In this document: positions 26,728-34,370 of the stretch, in pieces
Layout: each line of letters begins with the position of its first letter
Numbering within the stretch: the first letter of the stretch is position 1
Source: Demequina aurantiaca
Lineage (GTDB): Bacteria; Actinomycetota; Actinomycetes; Actinomycetales; Demequinaceae
DNA length: 64,000 nucleotides
NCBI RefSeq assembly: GCF_000975135.1
Contig: NZ_BBRF01000001.1
Location: 1,552,380-1,616,379, forward strand
Direction of reading: 5' to 3'
Program-made: the position numbers and the translations under genes
The notes under the pieces: model-generated
What the model was told of the DNA's origin: nothing
Database searches by the model: none
Seen by the model: the letters and a program-made list of their open reading frames with translations, nothing else

Positions 26728-28112
26728 TTTTCACGTACGGCGGGATTCCTGATTCCCAGCCACGACACGACGCCTCCGGCGGCGAGCAGCGCGGCCGTCA
26801 CGATCATCGCCTGATGGAAGCCCGCGAGATCCAGTTGGCCACCCACGATGGTTCCGATGAGCGCGATCGCCACGAGCCCCGCGATACGGCTGACCGCATT
26901 ATTGACGGCCGATGCGATGCCTGAGCGGGACGTGTCGATCGCCCCAAGGATTGCGGAGGTCAGCGGGGAGACGGTGGCGGTCAGGCCCAGCCCGAACACG
27001 ATGATGCCGGGCAGCACTTGCCACCAATAGTTGAAGTCGGTGTCGACGGCGAGCATCAGTAGGGCGCCCGCCGCCATCGCGATGGGTCCGGCCGTCATGA
27101 AGATGCGCGGCCCCAACCGCCCGGCCAGTCCGCCCACGCGCGAGCTGAGCAGGATCATGATGACGGTGATGGGCAGGCTCGCCAGGCCCGCAGCGGTAGC
27201 CGACAGTCCGGCCTGTTCCTGCAGGTAGACGGCAAGGACAAAGCCGTTGAGGGACAGGGCGCCGTAGACCAGGAACGTGGAAAGGTTCCCCCAGGCGAAG
27301 TTGCGCGCGGTGAACAAATCCAGCGGCATCATCGGCCGCTCGACCACGGCCTGGCGCCAGATGAAGGCGACGAACGCCGCGACGCCAACGGCCGCTGGCA
27401 GCCAGATCTGCGCCGAACCCCAGCCGTAATTAGGTTCCTCGATCAGCGCGAACACCATGCCGCCTAATCCGACCGCGCACAGGATGGCGCTGATGGCGTC
27501 GATGTGGGCGCCGTCGACACGCACGTCCTTCTGCGTGAGGCGGGTTAGCAGCCAGAGGGTGACCGCGATGGGCAGCACGTTGATGAGGAATGCGAAGCGC
27601 CACGACGCGAAGTCCACGAATAGCCCGCCGATGACGGGGCCCACGATCATCGCGCCCGCGGTCATGCCGGTCCAGGTGCCGATCGCGCGCGACTGTGCGG
27701 CGCCCCGGAAGTTGGTCATGATCAGCGCGAGGCTGGAGGGGACCAGCAGCGCGCCAGCCGCGCCCTGGAGCAGGCGGGCGCCGATGAGCACCTCGGCGGT
27801 GGGGGCGAGCGCGACGGTCACAGAGGTGAGGCCAAAGCCGATCAGCCCCCAGCGGATCACCCGCAGGCGACCGTAGGTGTCGGACACCGAGCCCGCCACC
27901 AGGATCAGGCTGCCCAGGGTGAGAAGGTAGGCGTCCACGGTCCACTGCTGGGTGGAGATGCCGCCGCCAAAGTCGTCCAGGATCGCGGGCAGTGCGACAT
28001 TGACAATAGTCCCGTCGAGGAAGCTGACGAAGGACGCGATGATCGCGATCCACAGGACTATCTTCTGTTCGCGGGTGGCCTTGTCCGGGGCGGCCGATGC
28101 TGGGGTGGGCAC
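26724..28112 (-). CDS. MFS drug-exporter-type transporter (DHA2 group)
   Basis: This 462-aa protein has about 14 helices, the DHA2 (EmrB/QacA) arrangement. Motif A/D1 is visible early (SFLDGTIVNVALPAI) and GSVSDTYGRLRVI is the loop 2-3 motif. Members export drugs or dyes using the proton gradient; the substrate is unknown. The start is GTG at 28110-28112, without a Shine-Dalgarno sequence but with TACCCT 6 nt upstream. The 3' end overlaps the glycosidase gene by 4 bp in convergent orientation. Confidence 0.9.
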   Translation of the reverse strand: MPTPASAAPDKATREQKIVLWIAIIASFVSFLDGTIVNVALPAILDDFGGGISTQQWTVDAYLLTLGSLILVAGSVSDTYGRLRVIRWGLIGFGLTSVTVALAPTAEVLIGARLLQGAAGALLVPSSLALIMTNFRGAAQSRAIGTWTGMTAGAMIVGPVIGGLFVDFASWRFAFLINVLPIAVTLWLLTRLTQKDVRVDGAHIDAISAILCAVGLGGMVFALIEEPNYGWGSAQIWLPAAVGVAAFVAFIWRQAVVERPMMPLDLFTARNFAWGNLSTFLVYGALSLNGFVLAVYLQEQAGLSATAAGLASLPITVIMILLSSRVGGLAGRLGPRIFMTAGPIAMAAGALLMLAVDTDFNYWWQVLPGIIVFGLGLTATVSPLTSAILGAIDTSRSGIASAVNNAVSRIAGLVAIALIGTIVGGQLDLAGFHQAMIVTAALLAAGGVVSWLGIRNPAVREN

Positions 28113-28118
28113 ACTCTC

Positions 28119-28124
28119 AGGGTA
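28119..28124 (-). promoter_or_regulatory. Candidate -10 (TACCCT) of the MFS gene, leaderless
   Basis: On the minus strand TACCCT ends 6 nt before the GTG at 28112, and there is no ribosome site. It fits the recurring leaderless layout. Confidence 0.45.
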
Positions 28125-28170
28125 CGGCCGTAGGTGCGATCAGTTCTCATCCCAAGCCGAGACGCCGCCT

Positions 28171-28258
28171 TTAAGGGCGGAGGGCAGAGACGACGTCGGT
28201 GTGCGAGAAACCATCGCCCACGTAGAGGAGTGGCTCGCTTGTCGCCGCGGCGCGCGCG
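28171..28258 (-). pseudogene. vapC: C-terminal remnant of a VapC-type PIN toxin
   Basis: Directly after the vapB stop, another frame reads ATSEPLLYVGDGFSHTDVVS then ALRP and a TAA at 28171-28173. EPLLYVGDxFxxTDV is the usual end of VapC toxins that pair with Rv0623-like antitoxins. The rest of the toxin, including the N-terminal Asp/Glu active-site residues, is absent. An internal deletion removed it. Confidence 0.7.
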
Positions 28259-28261
28259 TCT

Positions 28262-28477
28262 CTACGCCGACTGCGGCTCCGGCGACTGCTGTGCGTCTAG
28301 AGCGCGGGCGCGGACCCGCGAGTTGCGGCGCTCGCGGTACGAGGTGCCCTGCGCATCGAGCGCGCTAAGGGCCTTGAGAACGGCGGCCTCTACGGCGAGT
28401 TCTTCCGAGTGGCCGGTGCGCGCGGCGAGCGCACGGATGAGCTCGATGGTCTCTGGGTCCCGAATCTCGATGGTCAT
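28262..28477 (-). CDS. vapB: VapB-type antitoxin, probably orphan
   Basis: This 71-aa protein has the PSK/Rv0623-like antitoxin start MTIEIRDPETIELIRALAAR, then TGHSEELAVEAAVLKAL. These form a short DNA-binding N-terminus and a helix that would wrap the toxin. The C-terminal part (RRNSRVRARALDAQQSPEPQ) departs from the family and may have been altered by the deletion that removed most of vapC. Start ATG at 28475-28477 with TAAACT 6 nt upstream. With no intact toxin beside it, it may be non-functional or act in trans. Confidence 0.75.
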   Translation of the reverse strand: MTIEIRDPETIELIRALAARTGHSEELAVEAAVLKALSALDAQGTSYRERRNSRVRARALDAQQSPEPQSA

Positions 28478-28483
28478 GCTCTC

Positions 28484-28511
28484 AGTTTACGCCCGGTGAA
28501 CTGAATTGTAA
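28484..28511 (-). promoter_or_regulatory. Candidate leaderless promoter of vapB
   Basis: On the minus strand: TTACAA (28506-28511), 16-nt spacer, TAAACT (28484-28489), then 6 nt to the ATG. Confidence 0.45.
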
Positions 28512-28540
28512 TTGGCGTTTGCGAGGGCGTTGACGGGAAC

Positions 28541-29074
28541 TCAGGCGCGGAGCTTGAGATACTCCACCGTTGCCGCCCAGTCGATACAAGGCGTGATGTT
28601 GCTGGTGCGCTCGCATTCATGGTCCTTTGGCAATTGGTCGTTCAGATCTTCCTTGCCAAACCAGATCACCTCGCCCTCAAACCCGCACGCGCCATTGTGG
28701 TGAAGGCGGTCATCGATCAGGAAGTCGCCGCGGTTGAGCTCCTTGTGATGAGACAGGATGAGGCGCTTGAAGGCCGGCGAACTCTTGTCGAATCCCAGGT
28801 GGAGCTTGACCCAGTCGACCTTGTTTTCCCACGCTGAGGGGTTTCCCCAGGGTGCCGTTGAAAGGATGTAAATGTCGAAGACTTCGGAGAGTTCCTTAAA
28901 CGCCTCGATCGCGCCAGGCATCGGCGGCATGAGCGCGAACATTCCCGGGATCTCGTCATAGCGGCCCTCGTACTGCTCGAGCACCGACGGCGCGACGTGG
29001 CCAACCTTCGCGCCAAAGTCGACGAGAGTGTTGTCCATGTCGACGTAGAGGATCTTCTTCTTGTGGCTGGTCAT
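28541..29074 (-). CDS. 5'(3')-deoxyribonucleotidase-like HAD phosphatase
   Basis: This 177-aa HAD-superfamily phosphatase belongs to the NT5C group. Motif I is VDMDNTLVDF at about 10-19 (nucleophile D11, acid/base D13). Motif II is the Ser/Thr in IYILSTAPWGN. Motif III/IV is K...DFLIDDRLHHN. Such enzymes remove phosphate from deoxyribonucleotides and help balance precursor pools. The ATG at 29072-29074 has a GAGGGAG ribosome site. A role in nucleotide-depletion defence is possible but not indicated by the sequence. Confidence 0.85.
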   Translation of the reverse strand: MTSHKKKILYVDMDNTLVDFGAKVGHVAPSVLEQYEGRYDEIPGMFALMPPMPGAIEAFKELSEVFDIYILSTAPWGNPSAWENKVDWVKLHLGFDKSSPAFKRLILSHHKELNRGDFLIDDRLHHNGACGFEGEVIWFGKEDLNDQLPKDHECERTSNITPCIDWAATVEYLKLRA

Positions 29075-29137
29075 CTTGGGGCTCCCTCAGTGAGCTGCAT
29101 CGTCTCATCGTGGCACCTATCGCTGACGGTACAGCGG

Positions 29138-30214
29138 CTAGACAGCCACTTCCACTCGCCGCAAGTAGTCATTTCCCCAACTGTAGGGTTTGAGTCTGCG
29201 ATGGTGAAGTTGTCCGACTGCGATTCCGGGTGACACACCTAGACGATTCGCGACGTCTTCTAAATCCGCGAAGGTTTGGACTAGTTCCAGGAGATGCGCC
29301 TTCTCGGGAGGTATGAGGGTGTCGGTTGCGAAGGCATCTGCCCTGAGCTCTGCTTCCGACCCCTGGCCCTTGGTGGATCCACCATTGATATAAATAGCAT
29401 CGGTGGGCCCCTCAAGCACGTGGCACAACTCGTGAAGGAGCGTGAACCACCAGATGTCCTCTCGCTTGCCACGGTCGGTGATCGCGACAATGACTCGGTC
29501 ATTGTCCCACAGCGTGACGCCGTTGCAGTGGGCTTTCGGGACATTGGGCAGGAATACCAAAGCGACGCCTGCGTGAGCAAGCATCTCACGCGCAGCGATG
29601 GCACCTCTGGCCGGCTGTTCAAGGGTCAGCGGAGGAATCCTTCCGATGCAGTCACGAACTCTGTCCAGATCGATGGGACTAGTGGTGAGGTGGTCCGCCT
29701 GACGCCTCGATAGCGCGAGAGTCACCTCGGTGGCGACAGGATCCGGAGTGAACGCATTCGACGTGCGGAAAGCGGCAGCTCGTCGTGTGGTCACGTGCGC
29801 AAGTGCGCTAGCTGATGTGACCCCCAAAAATTCATAGACCTGAATTGCCTGCTCGCCTCGATTGCCACGGGGCGCCGTGATAACTCCGCATGATCGGAGC
29901 AGGCGCATGAGTTGAGCCTCCACGGGAGACTCTGCAGTCGCCGCTTCCGCGATCGCGGCCGTACGTTTACGCGCAGCTCGATAGGCACCTTCCATGCGTA
30001 GCCAGGACTCAGCGGAGACCTGCGTGATCAGTTCGAGGTCGTGAGCCGTGTTGTCGGAAAGCGTTGCCTTTCCGTTGATCAGCTGACTCACGAACTTTTC
30101 AGACTTATCTATTCGATCTGCAAGATCGCGCTGAGACATGTTTCTCTCATCGAGCCATTCGTCCAGGATGGCGCCTGGGGAGGCGACGAGATGTGTAGGA
30201 ATAGCGGTATTCAT
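29138..30214 (-). CDS. higA: HigA-type antitoxin fused to an ImmA/IrrE metalloprotease domain
   Basis: This 358-aa protein has an XRE helix-turn-helix at about 15-65 (MSQRDLADRIDKSEKFVSQL), a helical linker, and a C-terminal ImmA/IrrE zinc protease domain with intact HExxH (LLHELCHVLEG). It lies 25 bp downstream of a HigB/RelE-like toxin gene. In such pairs the helix-turn-helix protein neutralises the toxin and represses the operon, while the protease domain may process regulators under stress. The inverted repeat at 30590-30608 is the likely operator. Confidence 0.85.
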   Translation of the reverse strand: MNTAIPTHLVASPGAILDEWLDERNMSQRDLADRIDKSEKFVSQLINGKATLSDNTAHDLELITQVSAESWLRMEGAYRAARKRTAAIAEAATAESPVEAQLMRLLRSCGVITAPRGNRGEQAIQVYEFLGVTSASALAHVTTRRAAAFRTSNAFTPDPVATEVTLALSRRQADHLTTSPIDLDRVRDCIGRIPPLTLEQPARGAIAAREMLAHAGVALVFLPNVPKAHCNGVTLWDNDRVIVAITDRGKREDIWWFTLLHELCHVLEGPTDAIYINGGSTKGQGSEAELRADAFATDTLIPPEKAHLLELVQTFADLEDVANRLGVSPGIAVGQLHHRRLKPYSWGNDYLRRVEVAV

Positions 30215-30239
30215 AATGAGCCTCCAATTCAGGGACCGG

Positions 30240-30572
30240 CTACGAGTAATGTTTGGAAATTTCTACGACGGTGACGCGAGTCACCGAGTTGATGTCGATC
30301 CCGCCATCTTGCAGCGTCGGAACGGGGTCAGTGGGGCGGATAATCAATCGGAATCCTTGAGGGAGTTCCATTGCGTACTGGCCGGATCGATTGCCCTTAA
30401 GTGGGTGGGTGCGTCCTGGAAGCCGATGTAGTTCAGCTAGAGAAGACGCCGCGTTGATTGCAGAAAACCGGATTCCGAGGCGGCCGGCAATGGGTGCTCC
30501 GAATCCTTTGCGAAGGGCGCGTTCATCGCCAAGCAGGGCCTCAAGTTTGGGGTCGTCATAGGCCACCTCCAT
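30240..30572 (-). CDS. higB: HigB/RelE-like toxin
   Basis: This 110-aa protein has the RelE/HigB layout: an N-terminal helix pair, the LHRLPGRTHPLKGNRSGQYA region and the terminal strand GFRLIIRP. Such toxins cut mRNA on the ribosome. Toxin-first order with a HigA-type gene next is typical. The start ATG at 30570-30572 has TATCCT 6 nt upstream and no Shine-Dalgarno sequence, so the mRNA is probably leaderless. Confidence 0.8.
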   Translation of the reverse strand: MEVAYDDPKLEALLGDERALRKGFGAPIAGRLGIRFSAINAASSLAELHRLPGRTHPLKGNRSGQYAMELPQGFRLIIRPTDPVPTLQDGGIDINSVTRVTVVEISKHYS

Positions 30573-30578
30573 TCAGGC

Positions 30579-30608
30579 AGGATACCAGTCTTTACCGATT
30601 AGGTAAAG
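30579..30608 (-). promoter_or_regulatory. Promoter and palindromic operator of the higBA pair
   Basis: On the minus strand: TTTACC (30602-30607), 17-nt spacer, TATCCT (30579-30584), then 6 nt to the toxin ATG. The exact inverted repeat CTTTACC-GATTA-GGTAAAG at 30590-30608 covers the -35 and most of the spacer, ideally placed for autorepression by the antitoxin. Confidence 0.8.
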
Positions 30609-30643
30609 ACACTCAGTGCTGCTTTGGGCTCGTCTGGGAGGAC

Positions 30644-31534
30644 CTAGCCCACTAGCCGGTCCACGCCGTCGACTGTCTCTACGATCCCGCGCTCGCGCAG
30701 GCTCGCGATGTACTTCTTGGCGCCGCGCTCGCCCTTGCCGCGAAACAGCGGCATGAGGCGGGGGAGTTGGTTCGGAACCAGCAGGGCGGTGCGCACCAGC
30801 CACGATTCGCTGGGCCGCGGGTAGATTTCCAGCCGCGGCTTGTCCAGCAACTTGATCATTGTCGCCGCCACGTGTTCTGGGCTCTGCGGCGGGTCCTGGA
30901 ACTGCAACTCGTTGCCGCCCTCGAGCGCCTCGTAGCGCAGCATTCGCGTGTCCGTCGCGCTGGGCAACACCGAGCCCGCGGTGATTCCCTTGTCCCGCAG
31001 GTACAACGAGATCGCCAGCATCGCCCCACGTAGGCCGAACTTAGACGCAGTGTAGATGGGTGTCTCGCCCAGCGGGAAGATTCCCCCGAGCGACACCGTG
31101 GTCACCACGCGCGGGTCGGTGCCGGCGCGCAGCAGCGGGATGGCCAGGTTGGTCAGCATCAGCGGCGCGTACAGGTTGACATCCAATTCCAGTTCGATGG
31201 ACTCCACGGAGCGCTCGTCGAAGCGCTCGGCGGACGTCATGCCGGCGTTGTTCACCAGCACGTCGATGCGGCCCTCGTTCGCCTCGATGTCCGCCAGGAT
31301 GCGCTCCACGTCCGCGCGCGACGTGAGGTCTCCCACCAGCACCCGGTGAGCGGACACCCCGGAGGTGTCGGCGAGGGAGGCGACCACGGCATCGGCCGCC
31401 TCTGGACGGATGTCTACCAAGATGACCGTGGCGCCGCGCTCGGCGATCTGGCGGGCGAACGCGCCGCCGATGCCGCCGCCGCCTCCCGTGACGACCACCA
31501 CTTTGCCGGTGGCGTCGAACGGTTGCTTGCTCAT
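30644..31534 (-). CDS. Short-chain dehydrogenase/reductase
   Basis: This 296-aa classical SDR has the cofactor motif TGGGGGIGGAFA at about 16-27, NNAG in VLVNNAGMTS, and the catalytic YxxxK in YTASKFGLRGA. The upstream Ser is in TTVSLGGIF. The substrate is unknown. Its ATG overlaps the stop of the flavin monooxygenase upstream by 4 bp. The pair may act in sequence on one alcohol or ketone: SDR plus Baeyer-Villiger/FMO-type operons oxidise alcohols and ketones, but that is inference. Confidence 0.88.
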   Translation of the reverse strand: MSKQPFDATGKVVVVTGGGGGIGGAFARQIAERGATVILVDIRPEAADAVVASLADTSGVSAHRVLVGDLTSRADVERILADIEANEGRIDVLVNNAGMTSAERFDERSVESIELELDVNLYAPLMLTNLAIPLLRAGTDPRVVTTVSLGGIFPLGETPIYTASKFGLRGAMLAISLYLRDKGITAGSVLPSATDTRMLRYEALEGGNELQFQDPPQSPEHVAATMIKLLDKPRLEIYPRPSESWLVRTALLVPNQLPRLMPLFRGKGERGAKKYIASLRERGIVETVDGVDRLVG

Positions 31535-32913
31535 GCGTTCGCCTCCACCTGGGAGGCGGGCGGCTCGTCACCGATCTCCGGGAAGTCCCACCCCATACGG
31601 CGTGAGAGCTTGCGCATGTACTTGGTGATCGCGACGCCGTCCACGTAGCCCGTGTGGCGCGGCGAGTCGACGAACTTGATGCCGCGCTGGAGGTCGGGCT
31701 CGTCGGTCGCGATGACCTGCTCGAATGCTCTCCAGCGCTTGGGCAGCTTGGTGCGATCCTCGATGTGCTGGGCGACCATGGCCGCGAGCTGCGACATGAT
31801 TACGTAGGCGGCGCCGTTGGTCTCGATGAAGCTGAGCGCGAAGATGCCCTCGTGCTTGGAGAACGCGGTGAGGTACACGTCGGGCTGCTGTTCGTCGCCC
31901 GCAAGTTCCTGCGCGTAGGGAACCGCGTGCTTGTATCCCGTGGCGAGCAGGATGAGGTCAAAGTCGGCGCTGGTCTGCTCGCCCGTCGTGACGTCCGCGA
32001 AGGTGACCGTCTTGCCCTTGGTGTCCGCGATGGCGCCGCGCGCGGTGATGTCGCCGTGCTGCAGGTGGTGCAACAGCTGCGTGTTCAGCAGGGGGTGGGT
32101 CTCGAAGAGTTTGTGGTCGGGCTTGGGTAGGCCGAGCCGCGTGACGTCGCCGTTGATGAGGCGCAGCATGCGGCCAAACGCGGCCTGTTCGAGCCACATC
32201 GGTATGTCGGGGCCGCCGTCCGCGAACACGTCCACGGGCATGCCGAAGATGTGTTTGGGGATGAACCAATAGCCGCGGCGCACGCTGATGGAGGCCTCTT
32301 TGGCGGAGCGGGCGGCGTCGCACGCGATGTCGGCGCCGGAGTTTCCCGCGCCCACCACCAGGACGCGCTTACCCTTGAACTCGGACGGGTCGCGGTAGGT
32401 GGAGCTGTGACGGATCTCGCCGGTGAAGTTGCCCGGTAGGTCGGGGATGTTGGGGGTCCACTGGACGCCGCTGGCGATGATCACCTGGGCGTATTTTGTG
32501 GTCTTGGGCTTAGCCCGGCCCTTCTTGGTCGTGACCAGGTAGGCCCCAGCATCGTCTTTCTGCACGTCGGTGACGGTGGTGCCGAAGTCGATGCGCTCGG
32601 TGAGGCCACGAGCATCGGCGAAGCTGCGCAGGTAAGCCAGGATTTGGCGGTGGCTGGGGTAGTCCGGGTAGTCGTCGGGCATGGGGAAGTCGGGGAACGC
32701 GGACAGGGTCTTGGAGGAGATGAAGTGCGCGGATTCGTACATGGGCGAGCCGGGGTTGCCGATGTCCCAGATGCCGCCCACGGCGCTGTGGCGCTCGACG
32801 TGCGTGTAGGGCAGGCCGCGCGCGGCGAGGGCGTTCGCGGCGGCGAGGCCGGCGGGGCCCGCGCCGATGATCAGGCTGTGGTGAGTTGTCGCAGTGTCCG
32901 GCGTTGTCGCCAT
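31531..32913 (-). CDS. FMO-like flavin monooxygenase
   Basis: This 460-aa two-dinucleotide-fold oxidoreductase has an FAD motif near the start (IGAGPAGLAAANAL) and the FMO fingerprint FTGEIRHSSTY. The NADPH motif is VVGAGNSGADIA. Class B flavin monooxygenases insert one oxygen into N, S or carbonyl substrates. The frame is open to 33006, but the ATG at 32911-32913 (MATTPDTATTHH) has a GAGGGAG site and the right N-terminus. It overlaps the SDR gene by 4 bp. Confidence 0.9.
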   Translation of the reverse strand: MATTPDTATTHHSLIIGAGPAGLAAANALAARGLPYTHVERHSAVGGIWDIGNPGSPMYESAHFISSKTLSAFPDFPMPDDYPDYPSHRQILAYLRSFADARGLTERIDFGTTVTDVQKDDAGAYLVTTKKGRAKPKTTKYAQVIIASGVQWTPNIPDLPGNFTGEIRHSSTYRDPSEFKGKRVLVVGAGNSGADIACDAARSAKEASISVRRGYWFIPKHIFGMPVDVFADGGPDIPMWLEQAAFGRMLRLINGDVTRLGLPKPDHKLFETHPLLNTQLLHHLQHGDITARGAIADTKGKTVTFADVTTGEQTSADFDLILLATGYKHAVPYAQELAGDEQQPDVYLTAFSKHEGIFALSFIETNGAAYVIMSQLAAMVAQHIEDRTKLPKRWRAFEQVIATDEPDLQRGIKFVDSPRHTGYVDGVAITKYMRKLSRRMGWDFPEIGDEPPASQVEANA

Positions 32914-33048
32914 TGGTGGTGCTCCCTCGACTTTGTGTACTGAGGGCCATCGTATGGCGCGGTTTTGGGTGCGAAAGGTACGCGCGGCCGATGCCGTGGC
33001 GGCCATGTGGCCAAGGTCACCTTGGGGCGGTAGCGACGTCGCAGGGCT

Positions 33049-33333
33049 TTAGTGTGTGGACTCCAGGATGCGCATCTGCGCGTTGGTGTCGGCTGGGGTG
33101 GGGGAGCGGTGATGGCGGTGTCTGCCGCTGAGGGCGCCCACGAACACGATGGCGACTCCACCCAGGAACAGCACTGGACTGATGAAGAACGTCCCCCAGT
33201 CCATACTCGAAAGCATGCCGCTGCCGTTGGGCGGGGTCTCGGCGCCTGACAGGTTCCAGAACCTGGCGAAGAGGTAGAGGCCGGCGGCGGCCAATACGGC
33301 GCCGGAGCAAATCAAGAGGTACTTGCGCGTCAT
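33049..33333 (-). CDS. Small membrane protein, unknown function
   Basis: This 94-aa protein starts MTRKYLLICSGAVLAAAG. It has two hydrophobic segments (about 5-24 and 48-68) and a His/Arg-rich tail. The ATG at 33331-33333 has a strong GGAGGAG ribosome site, so the longer frame up to 33387 was not used. No family is recognised. Confidence 0.6.
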   Translation of the reverse strand: MTRKYLLICSGAVLAAAGLYLFARFWNLSGAETPPNGSGMLSSMDWGTFFISPVLFLGGVAIVFVGALSGRHRHHRSPTPADTNAQMRILESTH

Positions 33334-33493
33334 TGCGACTCCTCCACGATGGACCGTCACCATGGCATACGGTGTGGCCTGGAGCATCAGGGTAAGACGG
33401 GAAGGGTTCGAGCGAAAGCCCCCTCTTATGGGGGCAGTGCTGAACGCTGGTTGGCTCTCCGCGCCAGATCCGGATCAGTGGCACGATGAGTCC

Positions 33494-34285
33494 ATGGCAG
33501 ATACCACGCACGACGCCCGGCTCGCGGTACTCATCGACGCGGACAACGCGAGCGCCCAGCACGTTGAGCGACTGCTGGTGGAGATCGCGAAGTACGGCAC
33601 GGCGACGGTGCGCAGGGCGTATGGCGACTGGACGTCGTCGCAGTTGGCGAAGTGGAAGAACGAATTGCTGGAGCATTCGGTTCAGCCGATCCAGCAGTTT
33701 GCTTATACGACCGGAAAGAATTCGACCGACAGCGCTTTGATCATTGACGCGATGGACCTGCTGCACGGCGGCACTGTGGATGGTTTTTGCCTGGTGTCCA
33801 GCGACAGCGACTTTACGCGGCTGGCCGCGCGGATCCGCGAGCAGGGCCTGATGGCCTATGGCTTTGGTCAGATGAAGACGCCCAAGCCGTTCGTGGCGGC
33901 ATGCACCAAGTTTGTGTACGTGGAGAACCTGGCCGGAAAGGACGTCTCGGCGAAGCCGAAGGCCGCGCCTCAAGTGGGGGCAACGGCAGCGTCCACGGCG
34001 CCGAAGGCGAAGGCCAAGGCGACGCCCACCCTGAACAGCGATAAGAAGCTCGCCAAGCTCTTGACTGAGGCCGTCGAGACATCGGCTGACGACGACGGCT
34101 GGGCAAATCTGGGAACTGTAGGTTCCAAGCTTTCGAAGCTCGCTTCAGACTTCGATACCCGTACGTGGGGCTACGCGAAGCTCACGGACCTACTCAAGGC
34201 ACATCCTGGATACGATGTGGAGCTACGCTCGCCGGGAGATGGGAAACAGAAGGTTTCGGTGGTGCGGAGCAAACCTCGGAAGTGA
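33494..34285 (+). CDS. NYN-domain (LabA-like) protein with OST-HTH domain
   Basis: This 263-aa protein has an N-terminal NYN/PIN-like nuclease domain: LAVLIDADNAS (first Asp pair), NSTDSALIIDAMDLL and FCLVSSDSDF, the usual acidic residues of the fold. A Lys/Ala-rich linker leads to a C-terminal OST-HTH/LOTUS-like RNA-binding domain (DDDGWANLGTVGSKLSK...). LabA-like proteins are thought to act on RNA. Start ATG at 33494; the upstream open frame has no support. It stands alone, with a second, unrelated NYN-like gene at 62.4 kb. Confidence 0.85.
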   Translation: MADTTHDARLAVLIDADNASAQHVERLLVEIAKYGTATVRRAYGDWTSSQLAKWKNELLEHSVQPIQQFAYTTGKNSTDSALIIDAMDLLHGGTVDGFCLVSSDSDFTRLAARIREQGLMAYGFGQMKTPKPFVAACTKFVYVENLAGKDVSAKPKAAPQVGATAASTAPKAKAKATPTLNSDKKLAKLLTEAVETSADDDGWANLGTVGSKLSKLASDFDTRTWGYAKLTDLLKAHPGYDVELRSPGDGKQKVSVVRSKPRK

Positions 34286-34370
34286 ACATCAGTGGCGTGA
34301 TGCTGGCCGCATCCCTGCCAGGATGAGTGCTGTTGCCCGCCAATAGAGCGGGTCGGGGAGGACGTGAGAC

